NCBI GenBank assembly: GCA_011959205.1
Contig: BLLV01000050.1
Coordinates: forward strand, 1-64,000
Source: Bacteroidaceae bacterium
GTDB taxonomy: Bacteria > Bacteroidota > Bacteroidia > Bacteroidales > Bacteroidaceae
Direction of reading: 5' to 3'
DNA length: 64,000 nt
Shown: piece by piece, positions 45,545 to 55,336 of the stretch
How positions within the stretch are numbered: position 1 is the first letter of the stretch
Layout: every line of letters starts with the position of its first letter
Translations under genes and position numbers: made by a program
The notes under the pieces: generated by a model
Database searches by the model: none
Seen by the model: only the letters and a program-made list of their open reading frames with translations
What the model was told of the DNA's origin: nothing

Positions 45545-45576
45545 TTTGTTTTTGTCTTGCAGAACCTTTATCTTTG
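45545..45576 (+). promoter_or_regulatory. tilS promoter, abutting the start codon
   Basis: TTTG at 45545-45548, a 20-bp spacer and TATCTTTG at 45569-45576 match the consensus exactly. The ATG is at 45581, four bases later, so the mRNA is predicted to be leaderless or nearly so. Confidence 0.75.
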
Positions 45577-45580
45577 CGGC

Positions 45581-46885
45581 ATGTTTCATTGGAATATTCA
45601 GAAGTATATAGAAGAGAGACAACTTTTCACCTTGCATGACAAGGTATTAGTGGCATTAAGTGGCGGGGCAGACTCCGTAGCCCTATTGCGTGTCTTGCTT
45701 GTTTTAGGGTATCATTGTGAGGCCGCCCATTGTAATTTTCACCTTCGTGGCGAGGAATCCGACCGGGATGAAAGGTTTGTCAATGAGTTGTGTAAGGGGT
45801 TGGGAGTGACTTTGCATGTTACTCATTTTGATACAGTCGCTTATGCTTCGAAGCATCATGTTTCTATTGAGATGGCAGCTCGCGAAATGCGTTATGATTG
45901 GTTCGAACAACTGCGTAAGGAGAGGGGGATGGCTGTTATTGCCGTAGCCCATCATCGGGACGATAGTGTGGAAACTTTTTTGCTGAACTTGATACGTGGC
46001 GCGGGAATCAATGGATTGAAAGGTATCAGTCCGCATAATGGCTACATTGTCCGCCCTTTGCTGGAGGTGAGCCGGCAGGATATTTTAGATTACTTGCGCT
46101 GTTTGCGCCAAGGATATGTTACAGACAGTACCAATCTGCAAGATGAATATATGCGTAATAAGATCCGTCTGAATATTCTTCCGATGTTGCGCGAGCTGAA
46201 TCCTTCTGTCAGTGAAAGTATAGCTGAAACATCCAGACGTCTGACTGACGTTTCCCTTATATATAATAAGGAGATAGAAGCGGGAAAAGAAAGGGTGATG
46301 GAAAAGTCCGGCCATATTCTTATTTCCCGTTTGATGGAAGAGAGTGCTCCGGCAGCTTTGCTGTTTGAGATTCTTCATCCGTTAGGTTTCAATTCCGTCC
46401 AGGTGGGAGATGTATTCCGCAGTTTGTCCGGCCAATCGGGAAAAAGGTTTATTTCCACCGGATGGGAGGTGCTGCGCGACAGGACGGAGCTGATTATCCG
46501 CAGAAGGAAGCCGGCGGATGAGGAAGCGGAGGAAAATGTGCCTCCGTTCCGGCTTGCAATGGAAACGCGGGAAATAATGTCGGACTTTGTCATTCCAAAG
46601 GATAAGGATACGGCCTGTTTGGATGCGGACAAGGTGGCGCAGCCTCTCACGGTGCGTAAATGGCGGCAGGGGGATAAGTTTGTCCCTTTCGGCATGAAGG
46701 GGAAAAAGAAGGTCAGCGATTATCTGACAGATCGTAAGTTTTCTCTTTTCCAGAAGGAAAATCAATATGTGGTTTGCTCTGCCGGCCGGATTATATGGCT
46801 GGTAGGAGAACGTAGCGATGACCGTTTCCGGGTGACGGAAGACACGAAACGTGTGCTGATTATACAGCAGTTGTGGGATAAATAG
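45581..46885 (+). CDS. tilS: tRNA(Ile)-lysidine synthase
   Basis: About 434 residues from the ATG at 45581. The PP-loop ATP-binding motif [15 protein letters not shown] is near residue 28, with [16 protein letters not shown] and [20 protein letters not shown] following. C-terminal TilS domains contain [20 protein letters not shown] and [10 protein letters not shown]. The enzyme converts C34 of tRNA-Ile(CAU) to lysidine. An upstream in-frame start (45557) would overlap the promoter and is rejected. A strong terminator follows. Confidence 0.95.
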   Translation: MFHWNIQKYIEERQLFTLHDKVLVALSGGADSVALLRVLLVLGYHCEAAHCNFHLRGEESDRDERFVNELCKGLGVTLHVTHFDTVAYASKHHVSIEMAAREMRYDWFEQLRKERGMAVIAVAHHRDDSVETFLLNLIRGAGINGLKGISPHNGYIVRPLLEVSRQDILDYLRCLRQGYVTDSTNLQDEYMRNKIRLNILPMLRELNPSVSESIAETSRRLTDVSLIYNKEIEAGKERVMEKSGHILISRLMEESAPAALLFEILHPLGFNSVQVGDVFRSLSGQSGKRFISTGWEVLRDRTELIIRRRKPADEEAEENVPPFRLAMETREIMSDFVIPKDKDTACLDADKVAQPLTVRKWRQGDKFVPFGMKGKKKVSDYLTDRKFSLFQKENQYVVCSAGRIIWLVGERSDDRFRVTEDTKRVLIIQQLWDK

Positions 46886-46942
46886 AGTTTTTTTATCGGG
46901 ACAGTCCGAAAAACTTCGGCTAGGAAGCTCCAAAACGATAGA

Positions 46943-46985
46943 AACGCAAAAAGAGAATGGTTTACACGTATTCTCTTTTTGCGTT
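46943..46985. terminator. 16-bp terminator between tilS and tRNA-Arg
   Basis: AACGCAAAAAGAGAAT (46943-46958) pairs perfectly with 46970-46985 around an 11-base loop. The A-run and T-run on its two sides make it work for both convergent units. Confidence 0.8.
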
Positions 46986-47023
46986 CCCTTTTCTTTAAAA
47001 ATACTGATTTTCAGTACCATTTG

Positions 47024-47095
47024 TACACCTGGGGGGAATCGAACCCTCATCTCAAGAACCGGAATCTTGTATTCTATCCGTTGAACTACAGGTGC
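47024..47095 (-). tRNA. tRNA-Arg (CCG)
   Basis: On the minus strand the acceptor arms are GCACCTG and CAGGTGT, discriminator A, with no encoded CCA. The anticodon stem CAAGA/TCTTG encloses TTCCGGT, anticodon CCG. The T-arm has GGTTCGATTCC. Length 72 nt. Confidence 0.93.
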
Positions 47096-47257
47096 ATCTG
47101 AAACTTGGATGTGCAAAAGTACAAAATATATTGTCTTTCTCCTAATAATTTGAGATATTTATCTATCAAAATAATATTTTGCTCATTAATTCACGAACAA
47201 AAGAATCAATTTGATTATATTTTTAGCTAGATATATAACAATATCACAAATAATTTC

Positions 47258-47265
47258 TATATTTG
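47258..47265 (+). promoter_or_regulatory. Predicted asnA -7 element
   Basis: TATATTTG matches TAnnTTTG, 32 bp before the asnA ATG. The -33 element is unclear. Confidence 0.5.
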
Positions 47266-47297
47266 CAAGCAATTAAAACAATTAGATCTATTTTACA

Positions 47298-48338
47298 ATG
47301 AGTTACCTAATTAAACCAGCTAACTATAAAGCCTTGCTTGATTTAAAACAAACAGAATTAGGCATTAAACAGATAAAAGAGTTCTTTCAACAGAACTTGT
47401 CGTCAGAATTACGTCTGCGCCGTGTCACCGCCCCTCTATTCGTATTGAAAGGAATGGGTATCAATGATGATTTGAGCGGAACTGAACGGCCGGTATCTTT
47501 CCCTGTTAAAGACTTGGGAGATGCACAGGCCGAAGTTGTCCATTCACTGGCAAAATGGAAAAGGCTGACTTTGGCCGATTACAATATAGAACCGGGTTAT
47601 GGCATCTATACCGACATGAACGCCATCCGGGCTGATGAGGAACTAGGCAATCTCCACTCACTGTATGTAGACCAGTGGGACTGGGAGCGTGTAATTACCA
47701 AAAAACAACGCACGGTTGATTTCCTGAAACAAATAGTAACCCGTATTTATGCAGCCATGCGCCGCACAGAATATATGGTATGCGAAATGTACCCGCAGAT
47801 CAAACCTTTCCTACCACATGACATTCATTTCATCCACTCGGAAGAGCTTTGCCAAATGTATCCCGACAAGACCCCGAAAGAACGCGAACATGCCATCTCG
47901 CAAAAATACGGTGCGGTATTTATTATAGGTATAGGCTGTAAACTGAGTGACGGTAAAGAGCATGACTTGCGAGCACCTGACTATGATGACTATACCACCA
48001 TCAACCCGGAAACCAGACTTCCCGGACTGAACGGTGACTTGCTGGTCTGGGATAAGGTACTGGACCGTTCCGTCGAACTTTCCTCTATGGGTATCCGTGT
48101 AGACAAGGAAGCACTGCTTCGCCAACTGGTACTCAGCGGACAGGAAAAACGTAAGGAACTGTATTTCCACAAACGCCTGCTAAATGAAACTCTTCCTTTG
48201 TGTATCGGCGGTGGTATAGGACAGTCACGGCTCTGTATGCTTTACTTACAGAAAGCTCATATAGGTGAAATACAAGCCAGTATATGGCCTGAAGACATGA
48301 GAAAAGAATGCGCTCAATTGGGCATGCAACTTATTTGA
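47298..48338 (+). CDS. asnA: Aspartate-ammonia ligase
   Basis: A 346-residue AsnA-type asparagine synthetase related to class II aminoacyl-tRNA synthetases. Markers: LRLRRVTAPLFV near residue 36, GYGIYTDMNAIRADE, VDQWDWERVI near 128, and CIGGGIGQSRLCMLYL near the end (the motif 3-like Arg). It makes asparagine from aspartate and ammonia with ATP, and AsnA is common in gut Bacteroides. It is a single-gene unit with its own promoter and terminator. Confidence 0.96.
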   Translation: MSYLIKPANYKALLDLKQTELGIKQIKEFFQQNLSSELRLRRVTAPLFVLKGMGINDDLSGTERPVSFPVKDLGDAQAEVVHSLAKWKRLTLADYNIEPGYGIYTDMNAIRADEELGNLHSLYVDQWDWERVITKKQRTVDFLKQIVTRIYAAMRRTEYMVCEMYPQIKPFLPHDIHFIHSEELCQMYPDKTPKEREHAISQKYGAVFIIGIGCKLSDGKEHDLRAPDYDDYTTINPETRLPGLNGDLLVWDKVLDRSVELSSMGIRVDKEALLRQLVLSGQEKRKELYFHKRLLNETLPLCIGGGIGQSRLCMLYLQKAHIGEIQASIWPEDMRKECAQLGMQLI

Positions 48339-48358
48339 TTATAACCTATCAGTAATCA

Positions 48359-48395
48359 AAAGAGAGGGTGATCCTAAAGTCATCCTCTTTTTATT
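48359..48395 (+). terminator. Terminator after asnA
   Basis: AGAGGGTGA (48363-48371) pairs with TCATCCTCT (48380-48388) with one G-U pair and is followed by TTTTTATTT. Confidence 0.75.
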
Positions 48396-48453
48396 TGTCA
48401 TTTTTACAAATTACCCCTATCTTTAACGCATATTTCCAATAAAAAGAAATGCT

Positions 48454-49116
48454 ATGAACGTACAAATAGAAGAAAGCTGGAAACAACATCTGGCACCCGA
48501 ATTTGAAAAGGACTACTTTACCAGACTTACAGAGTTTGTGAGAAACGAATACCAAACTACCACTATTTACCCACCGGGCAGATTTATATTCAACGCTTTC
48601 AATCTGTGCCCGTTTGATAAAGTGAAAGTCGTTATTATAGGCCAGGATCCTTATCATGGCCCCGGACAGGCGCACGGACTCTGCTTTTCTGTAAACGACG
48701 GAGTGCCTTTCCCTCCTTCCCTACAAAATATTTTCAAAGAAATACAAAGCGATTTGGGTGCTCCCATCCCCACTTCAGGCAATCTGACCCGCTGGGCGAA
48801 TCAAGGAGTTTTATTACTCAATGCCACACTGACAGTCCGTGCCCGTCAAGCAGGTTCTCATCAACGACGGGGCTGGGAGGAGTTTACAGATGCCGCCATC
48901 CGCGTACTGGCAGAACAACGTGAAAATATTGTATTCATCTTATGGGGATCTTATGCACAGAAAAAAGGAGCCTTCATAGACCGCAACAAACACTTGGTAC
49001 TGGCTTCCGCACATCCGTCTCCCCTGTCAGCCTATAATGGTTTCTTTGGCAACAAGCACTTCAGCCGTACCAACGAATACCTACAAGCACACGGGCAAAC
49101 ACCAATTGAGTGGTAG
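48454..49116 (+). CDS. ung: Uracil-DNA glycosylase (family 1)
   Basis: A 220-residue family 1 UDG. The active-site motif [18 protein letters not shown] near residues 64-81 includes the catalytic Asp; [10 protein letters not shown] is the Asn-containing pocket; the minor-groove loop HPSPLSAY near residue 188 carries the catalytic His. It removes uracil from DNA in base-excision repair. Convergent with lptD, separated by a hairpin. Confidence 0.97.
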   Translation: MNVQIEESWKQHLAPEFEKDYFTRLTEFVRNEYQTTTIYPPGRFIFNAFNLCPFDKVKVVIIGQDPYHGPGQAHGLCFSVNDGVPFPPSLQNIFKEIQSDLGAPIPTSGNLTRWANQGVLLLNATLTVRARQAGSHQRRGWEEFTDAAIRVLAEQRENIVFILWGSYAQKKGAFIDRNKHLVLASAHPSPLSAYNGFFGNKHFSRTNEYLQAHGQTPIEW

Positions 49117-49140
49117 ACATAAATTAAAGAGCAGAATAAA

Positions 49141-49186
49141 AAAAGAGAAATGATTGCGTATTGTTATCGGCAACCATTTCTCTTTT
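49141..49186. terminator. Terminator between convergent ung and lptD
   Basis: AAAAGAGAAATG (49141-49152) pairs perfectly with CATTTCTCTTTT (49175-49186); a T-run follows on the plus strand and the A-run serves the minus strand. Confidence 0.78.
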
Positions 49187-49203
49187 TTTATTCTCAGTTT
49201 CTT

Positions 49204-51939
49204 CTAGTACCAATTCACCGCACTACCCGTATTGCTTCGTTGATCCCATTTCAAAGCATCGGTCAGCATACTGGAGTTAGCACGAATGCTGAAGTTATAG
49301 GAAGTAAAGGGGCCAAATACCAAGCCACAACTCATATTAAAACAGTGCAAGTCACGGCTGATATTGACTGTTGTCATTGACATCTCTTTCGTATTAAAAT
49401 CATATCCCGAAGAATAATTCACATTCCAGCGGCTACCCAACTTCACATTACCAGACACATTCAAAGAGTGAGTCACTGAATATGGATAACGCATACTCTT
49501 AATGTTAATTTGTTTACTTCTGTCCTCACGAATACTATAACTATAACTCAAACTTAATGACCATGGCATTTTAAAAGCCATATAACCATCCGGATCTATA
49601 GCTGCTTTCTCTGTCTTTCTCAAGCCAGAGTTATCTTCCTCCTCCTTGTTTTCATTGTCATCATCACTGTACTCATCCAAATCTTCATTCTTCTTGTCTT
49701 TATTCCCCTTACTATCCTTTTCATCTTTCGGGCCGAACCACTTTTTCCACGAATCATTATTCAATGTATACGAGAAAGAACCGCTATACCCCTGAAAACG
49801 CCCAAAACGTCCGTATGACCATTCTGTACGGTTACCTTCCACTACCCTGCCGTCTTTATCAAACTCATAAGCATATGTAGCAAACTGGGCGTTCATATTA
49901 AAAGTATAGCTCTTGGTCAGTTTCAAACGCAGATTCATACTCAAATTTCCCCAAGGTTTCTCTTTAGCCGCCGCATTATAGGAAATACTGGCTCCCAACT
50001 GGTCAATCAAACTGATTTTCTTCACTCCGGTAGTATCTGCATCGGACTTTACTTTCATTTCCACATTATTATCTATAGAGAAAGTAAAATTCTCGGATTT
50101 ACCACTGGGTGAGAAGGAGTAAGGCAGACCTTCATAGGGATTATAAGTCTGAGTGCGTACCTCTCCATCCGTATCAGTATAAGTATACGTTCCCACATAT
50201 CCATACCTAGACGTACTGAAGTCCGGCGCATAACTCATGCTGACCGAAGGAGTAAAGACGTGACGGATCATTTCAATTTTGTCGCCAAACAATTTCTTCC
50301 ACGGTTTGTAGAAACCATACATCTTGGTATTCACCTGCAAGCTCAGATCATAGTTATACACACGGTTGAAACCGTTGATTGTATCTCTCCGCACATTATT
50401 AGATGCCGACGGATCATAACTCTGCTCTACCTTGCGCATATACCAACGTTCAGTATAGTTGAAAGAAGGCACAATATTGATATATTTAAACAAAGTAAAT
50501 GTAGCGCTGACAGGAATCTTGTGCTGCATACCATTAGTCCATTTATTCAAGCCTTGCTTCAGGATCAGATTATCCTTGGTATTAATCGAATTCGTCATCT
50601 GACCGGTATATTGAAGTGAAATTTTCTCATACCAACGTTCATCACCTACCGCCTTCTTACGCTTGAACGGATAAATACGGTTCAATGAAATATTCAAATC
50701 TGGCAACGTCACACTGATAGAAGAGTCACGCGTATTCTGAGAGATATTGAATGTACTGGACAGATTCAATCCTATTTCAGGGAAGTTGCGCGAATAACTC
50801 ACACTAGACGTCTTGGTGTTATTTGAATATTGCTGCGGGTTATACAAACTGCTCAGGTTACGCTGGTCATAACTACTGGTCGCAAAGTTCACATTAGCCG
50901 AAAAAGAACTGTTAGGACTAGCCTTGGCATCCTGTCTGTGGCTCCATGCAATCCTGAAATCTTTTGTAACCATATAATCCGGCATATTCTTCTCACCGGT
51001 TTTCGTCACCAGATAACTGGCATTGAAATTACCGCTATATTTATATCTCTTGTTATAATTAGACTGCACGGACAGCCCCCATGAACCTTTCGTAAAGATT
51101 TCACCCAACACTTTCAAATCCATACGGTCACTAATGGCGAAATAATATCCACCATCACGCAAATAAAAGCCACGGTTCATTTCATCACCGTAGGTAGGCA
51201 TAATGAATCCTGACGAATAACTGCTGTTAAACGGGAAAAATCCGAAAGGGATGGCAAGAGGCAACGGCACGTCCTCCACCACCAGCTGGGCAGGACCGAA
51301 AACCACATTTTTCTTAGGGCGCACTTTCGCCATGGAAAGCTTCAGATAGAAGTGAGGATGTTCGTGATTATCACATGTGGTATATCGTCCGTGGCGCAGA
51401 TAAAGTTCATCATTGGCGCCTTTCTTCGACTCCTCACTGGTAACATATCCTTCCCCCTGCTGGGTAACGATATTATTAATGAACCCCTTCTTCGACTTGA
51501 AGTTATAACGCATGATTTTTGACTCATACGGAGTCTCGCCATCTTTAAAAATAGGAGTACCTTTTTCCACACCCACCGAATCGGGGACACCACGGGCATA
51601 CACCGTACTGCTATCCATGTTCATGGTAATCACGGCAGAGGTTAACTCTATTTTCTCATAGTTTACCTTACCATCACCATACAGATGGGCATATCCGCCC
51701 TCAGTGAATACGATAGAGTCATTTGCTTCATAAACAACAGGCGCGTCCAACGGTTGCCTCTTTTTAGGTGCAACCGTATCAATGGACAATGTATCTACCA
51801 AAGTACTATCTACTTTCAGGGAATCATTGCCGGATGCAGAATTCCGTTTTCTGCGTTGAGCACCCGTACTTAAAGAAAGCAACAGGCATGCAAATAGTAG
51901 TAGGAATGTTATAAATCTATGTCGTTTTAGTGGCGTCAT
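49204..51939 (-). CDS. lptD: Putative LPS-assembly protein LptD (outer membrane)
   Basis: 911 residues with a signal peptide (RFITFLLLFACLLLSLSTGAQ). An OstA/LptA-like jellyroll region follows (GYAHLYGDGKVNYEKIELTS, GQ-type repeats, DELYLRHGRYTTCD), then the large beta-barrel with IPFGFFPFNSSYSSGFIMP, a signature of the Bacteroidetes LptD group. A low-complexity acidic segment (about residues 755-785, DEKDSKGNKDKKNEDLDEYS and onward) interrupts the barrel and probably forms a loop. LptD inserts LPS or lipooligosaccharide into the outer leaflet. Confidence 0.88.
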   Translation of the reverse strand: MTPLKRHRFITFLLLFACLLLSLSTGAQRRKRNSASGNDSLKVDSTLVDTLSIDTVAPKKRQPLDAPVVYEANDSIVFTEGGYAHLYGDGKVNYEKIELTSAVITMNMDSSTVYARGVPDSVGVEKGTPIFKDGETPYESKIMRYNFKSKKGFINNIVTQQGEGYVTSEESKKGANDELYLRHGRYTTCDNHEHPHFYLKLSMAKVRPKKNVVFGPAQLVVEDVPLPLAIPFGFFPFNSSYSSGFIMPTYGDEMNRGFYLRDGGYYFAISDRMDLKVLGEIFTKGSWGLSVQSNYNKRYKYSGNFNASYLVTKTGEKNMPDYMVTKDFRIAWSHRQDAKASPNSSFSANVNFATSSYDQRNLSSLYNPQQYSNNTKTSSVSYSRNFPEIGLNLSSTFNISQNTRDSSISVTLPDLNISLNRIYPFKRKKAVGDERWYEKISLQYTGQMTNSINTKDNLILKQGLNKWTNGMQHKIPVSATFTLFKYINIVPSFNYTERWYMRKVEQSYDPSASNNVRRDTINGFNRVYNYDLSLQVNTKMYGFYKPWKKLFGDKIEMIRHVFTPSVSMSYAPDFSTSRYGYVGTYTYTDTDGEVRTQTYNPYEGLPYSFSPSGKSENFTFSIDNNVEMKVKSDADTTGVKKISLIDQLGASISYNAAAKEKPWGNLSMNLRLKLTKSYTFNMNAQFATYAYEFDKDGRVVEGNRTEWSYGRFGRFQGYSGSFSYTLNNDSWKKWFGPKDEKDSKGNKDKKNEDLDEYSDDDNENKEEEDNSGLRKTEKAAIDPDGYMAFKMPWSLSLSYSYSIREDRSKQINIKSMRYPYSVTHSLNVSGNVKLGSRWNVNYSSGYDFNTKEMSMTTVNISRDLHCFNMSCGLVFGPFTSYNFSIRANSSMLTDALKWDQRSNTGSAVNWY

Positions 51940-52029
51940 TCACAAATCATTTACGCTTTTGAGGGGCAAAATTAAGCATTATCCGCCAATAATGAACTAT
52001 TTAACGGATATTTAATTTATTTTTAAGGC

Positions 52030-52566
52030 TTACAAGAAACATTCGCACCAATGGTTAAAACGAATGATCCCGTCTTCTCCATAACGTGAAATACTCTTTA
52101 ACGCCTTCTCCACGCTCTTTTCCCTGTCCAGATGCGTCTTTGAGAAAAATTTATCGGCAAAGCAAATAACTTGTTCCTCCAATGAAACCGGAACCATATC
52201 CCGAAGAGGAACGGGCAACTGCTGGTCAATAATACTTTGCAAAGACATGCCTGCCCCCGTATGCCTCTCGCAAACCAACGCATGACGCGGGAATCCTTCT
52301 TTCCGCATTAAGTCGGCTCCTAAATATCCATGACAAATATAAGGATAAGATCCGAAACAACAAATGCCATCAGCATCCGTCATAAAAATACCAATATCGT
52401 GCAGTAACGCCGCCTCTTCCAGAAATTGCTTGTCCAAATTCAACTCCGGATGCTTGCCGGCAATCCATAATGCCTTATCGGCCACCGAACGGCTATGCGT
52501 CAGCAGGATATGTTTCAGTTCATTATCCTCAGAATAATATTTATTAATGATAGCAAGTGCGTCCAT
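52030..52566 (-). CDS. HD-domain phosphohydrolase
   Basis: 178 residues from the ATG at 52566. The HD superfamily ligands are visible: His in LLTHSRSVADKA, the HD pair in ALLHDIGIFM near residue 58, a further His in ICHGYLGAD and a late Asp in FADKFFSK. Family members cleave phosphate esters of nucleotides or related small molecules; the substrate is not predictable. It diverges from the DUF1343 gene with about 50 bp between the start codons. Confidence 0.85.
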   Translation of the reverse strand: MDALAIINKYYSEDNELKHILLTHSRSVADKALWIAGKHPELNLDKQFLEEAALLHDIGIFMTDADGICCFGSYPYICHGYLGADLMRKEGFPRHALVCERHTGAGMSLQSIIDQQLPVPLRDMVPVSLEEQVICFADKFFSKTHLDREKSVEKALKSISRYGEDGIIRFNHWCECFL

Positions 52567-52619
52567 TCTCAATTAAATTCTTATTTTTGTGCAATATTAC
52601 AAAATAATCGCCACATATC

Positions 52620-53840
52620 ATGAAAACAAAATACATTTTCCTATGCTGCCTCTTGTTTATTTGCAACGCCATGACCGCACAAGAGGTGATTACCGGAGCC
52701 GAACAGATGGACCGCCTCTTACCTATGTTAAAAGGGAAGCGCGTGGCATTGGTTGTAAACCAAACCTCCAAAGTAAGAGAAACTCATCTGTTGGACACCC
52801 TGCTTGCAGCGCATATACAAATAAAAAAAGTATTCGCTCCCGAACACGGCTTCCGGGGTGACGCCGATGCCGGAGAAACCATAAAGAACGGAAAAGATAT
52901 CCGCACAGGAGTGCCCATCCTTTCCCTCTACGGCAAAAACAAGAAGCCGACTGCCACACAGCTACAGGACATAGACCTGATTGTGTTTGACGTTCAGGAT
53001 GTAGGTGCCCGCTTCTATACCTATATCAGCACTATGCAGTATGTCATGGAAGCTTGTGTCGAGAACCGGAAACAGCTGGTCGTCACAGACCGGCCCAACC
53101 CCTGTGATTATGTGGATGGCCCTGTGCGACAGAAAAGCCTGAGAAGCTTCGTGGGTATGCATGCCATCCCCATTTTGCACGGTTGCACCGTAGGAGAGCT
53201 GGCGCAAATGATCAATGGCGAAGGCTGGCTGCCCAATGGCAAAAAATGCGCGTTGACCGTCATTCCCGTGAAAGGCTGGAAACACGGACAACCTTATTCG
53301 CTTCCGGTAAAGCCCTCTCCCAACCTGCCCAACGACCAGGCAATCGCTCTATATCCTTCGCTCTGTCCGTTTGAAGGCACAGCCGTCAGTGTAGGCAGAG
53401 GCACTCCTTATCCTTTTCAGGTAATCGGCTCTCCGGATATCCGCATCTCTTCCTTTTCTTTCAGACCAGAAGCCCTGAAAGGCTTTGACAAGAATCCGAT
53501 GTACAAAGACCAATACTGCTATGGAAATAACCTCCGCCACACCACCGCTCCGAAAGGGTTCTCTTTAAAGTACATCATCGCCTATTACCAAGCTTATCAA
53601 AACCTTGGAAAAGCGGACAAGTTCTTTACCCGCCCGCAATGGTTCGACCTGCTGATAGGGAACCGTACTGTGAGGGAACAAATCATGAAAGAAGTCAGTG
53701 AAGAAGAAATACGTGCAGGATGGCAAAATGAACTGGAAGCCTACAAAAAGATGAGAGAGAAATACCTGCTTTATGAAACAACAGCAAACTCCAATAACCT
53801 ATCACACCCATTTTTCCCTGATACTATATCCGGTTACTAA
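52620..53840 (+). CDS. DUF1343/NamZ-type exo-beta-N-acetylmuramidase (GH171-like)
   Basis: 406 residues with a signal peptide (KTKYIFLCCLLFICNAMTAQ). The DUF1343 fold is clear from RVALVVNQTSKV, IKKVFAPEHGFRGDADAGE, PILSLYGKNKKPT and FDVQDVGARFYTYISTM in the N-terminal half, and VGRGTPYPFQVIGSP in the C-terminal half. A member of this family (NamZ) releases N-acetylmuramic acid from peptidoglycan ends, so a role in cell-wall turnover or recycling in the periplasm is likely. A -7 match TATTTTTG lies at 52582-52589. Confidence 0.85.
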   Translation: MKTKYIFLCCLLFICNAMTAQEVITGAEQMDRLLPMLKGKRVALVVNQTSKVRETHLLDTLLAAHIQIKKVFAPEHGFRGDADAGETIKNGKDIRTGVPILSLYGKNKKPTATQLQDIDLIVFDVQDVGARFYTYISTMQYVMEACVENRKQLVVTDRPNPCDYVDGPVRQKSLRSFVGMHAIPILHGCTVGELAQMINGEGWLPNGKKCALTVIPVKGWKHGQPYSLPVKPSPNLPNDQAIALYPSLCPFEGTAVSVGRGTPYPFQVIGSPDIRISSFSFRPEALKGFDKNPMYKDQYCYGNNLRHTTAPKGFSLKYIIAYYQAYQNLGKADKFFTRPQWFDLLIGNRTVREQIMKEVSEEEIRAGWQNELEAYKKMREKYLLYETTANSNNLSHPFFPDTISGY

Positions 53841-53902
53841 ACAATGCATGTCCGATATACCCCTTGTTGGCATACAGCGTTTCGGGGCAGTAAAAACTTA
53901 AT

Positions 53903-54052
53903 GGGGAACCACAAAGAAGTTTTTTTTCATAAAAAACCGCCACATCCGTCACAGCAAGTTTAGACTTACTAATAAAAAACACTTACAGGCGTGACGAACA
54001 GTGCAACAGATGGGTGACGGACTTTTATGAAAAAAGTTCTTTGTCGCTCCCC
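53903..54052. repeat. 150-bp imperfect palindromic (MITE-like) element
   Basis: The left arm from 53903 (gggga, then acaaagaa, a T-run and cataaaa) is matched in inverted orientation by the right arm ending at 54052; an inner pair TCCGTCAC (53945) / GTGACGGA (54014) continues the palindrome after an 11-base interruption. It contains no gene. No clean target-site duplication is seen, so its mobility is uncertain; it could also be a large RNA hairpin. Confidence 0.55.
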
Positions 54053-54087
54053 ACTAAATTCCTACTCCCCCCACTTATCTCGTTTGA

Positions 54088-54263
54088 ATGGATTCCCGAA
54101 AACTCGACATACATCTGGAAGAAGTCGAACAGCGATTGCTTGCCGAATCCGAGGTGTGGACCAATACCGGAACATGTACGGGGTTGAGAGAGAAGGGTAC
54201 ATGCGCTGGAACATCGTTTGTCCACGCACTACGTTTACAGAGGGATTGAAACGTTTTTACTAG
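54088..54263 (+). pseudogene. Frameshifted C-terminal relic of a PatB/MalY-type aminotransferase
   Basis: One frame reads MDSRKLDIHLEEVEQRLLAE, then SEVWTNTGT; after a frameshift at about 54173 another frame continues MYGVEREGYMRWNIVCPR, then TTFTEGLKRF and a stop at 54261-54263. Together this matches the last 60 residues of PLP-dependent C-S lyases (the GTMYG-x-EG-x-G-(F/Y)-(I/M)-R-x-N-(I/V)-(A/V)-CPR region). An in-frame stop directly precedes the first part and the first 300 residues are missing. Confidence 0.6.
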
Positions 54264-54338
54264 GTTTGTTAAGAGAGCTCTAAGAAGTATATTTGACAAA
54301 TATATAACTAAAATGTGGATTGATAAACAAAAAAACAA

Positions 54339-54346
54339 TAAATTTG
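54339..54346 (+). promoter_or_regulatory. Predicted -7 element of the GNAT-like gene
   Basis: TAAATTTG matches TAnnTTTG and ends 9 bp before the ATG at 54356, which supports that start over an upstream in-frame one. Confidence 0.5.
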
Positions 54347-54355
54347 CAATTAGAG

Positions 54356-55336
54356 ATGCCTGTCAGATTAAGTACATATCGCAAAGGAAATGCCATTCCC
54401 ACCCTTCCGGGAACAAACATATTCCATTCCACGGAGTTGTTTCATGTCTTTGAAATGACGCGGGGATACGAGCCGCTGCTCATCGTAGCCTATATAGGAG
54501 ACCGCCCTGTGGGAAAACTGCTGGCTGTCATCCGGAAGAGTGTGCGCCTGTTCCCCCCTTCCATCATCAAGCGATGCGAGATTTACGGCACGGGCGAGTA
54601 TTTTGATGAAGAGCAGAACAAGGAAGATCTGTTTGGCGAGATGTTGGAGCATCTCACCAACGAAGTTTCGCGCAAATCGTTTCTCATCGAGTTCCGCAAC
54701 CTGGAAAATCCGCTGTTCGGATACAAAGCATTCAGAAAGAACAACTATTTCGCCATCAATTGGCTAAGGGTACGCAATTCACTGCACAGTAAAGCACCCT
54801 ACGAACGGCTGAGCATGTCTCGCAGAAGACAGATAAACAAAGCATTAAGAAACGGTGCCATTATGGAAGTAGCCGACAATGAGAAAGATATACATGATTT
54901 CTCACGAATGCTGAAAAAAGCCTATTCCTCACAAGTGAGAAAACATTTTCCGGACATTGACTTTTTCCGGCTACTGGCATGGCAAAACCCTGAAAAAGAA
55001 TTAGCTAAAGTATTTCTGGTGAAATACAAAGACAAAATCATAGGTGGCTCCATCTGTCTTTTTTCAAAAGAAAGTGCTTATCTGTGGTTCTCGGGAGGTA
55101 TGCGGAAGACCTATGCATACCTTTATCCCGGTATCCTGGCCGTATGGGCACCTGTCACCTATGCTCACGAAAAAGGATATACACATTTGGAATTCATGGA
55201 TGCAGGGTTGCCGTTCAAAAAACACGGCTACAGAGACTTCATACTCCGCTTTGGCGGCAAGCAGAGCAGCACGCGCCGCTGGTTCCGCTTCAGTTGGGAA
55301 TGGCTGAACACACTCTTGTGCAAATTCTATATTTAA
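54356..55336 (+). CDS. GNAT/FemAB-like acyltransferase
   Basis: About 326 residues from the ATG at 54356. The second half (RRQINKALRNGAIMEVADN, KVFLVKYKDKIIGGSICLFS, YLYPGILAVWAPVTYAHEKG, LEFMDAGLPFKKHGYRDFI) has the strand-helix pattern of the GNAT fold as found in FemAB-like and BioF2-like acyltransferases, with the substrate-binding section typical of peptidoglycan or amino-acyl transfer. Substrate unknown; no signal peptide. Neighbouring genes are not functionally linked. Confidence 0.7.
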   Translation: MPVRLSTYRKGNAIPTLPGTNIFHSTELFHVFEMTRGYEPLLIVAYIGDRPVGKLLAVIRKSVRLFPPSIIKRCEIYGTGEYFDEEQNKEDLFGEMLEHLTNEVSRKSFLIEFRNLENPLFGYKAFRKNNYFAINWLRVRNSLHSKAPYERLSMSRRRQINKALRNGAIMEVADNEKDIHDFSRMLKKAYSSQVRKHFPDIDFFRLLAWQNPEKELAKVFLVKYKDKIIGGSICLFSKESAYLWFSGGMRKTYAYLYPGILAVWAPVTYAHEKGYTHLEFMDAGLPFKKHGYRDFILRFGGKQSSTRRWFRFSWEWLNTLLCKFYI

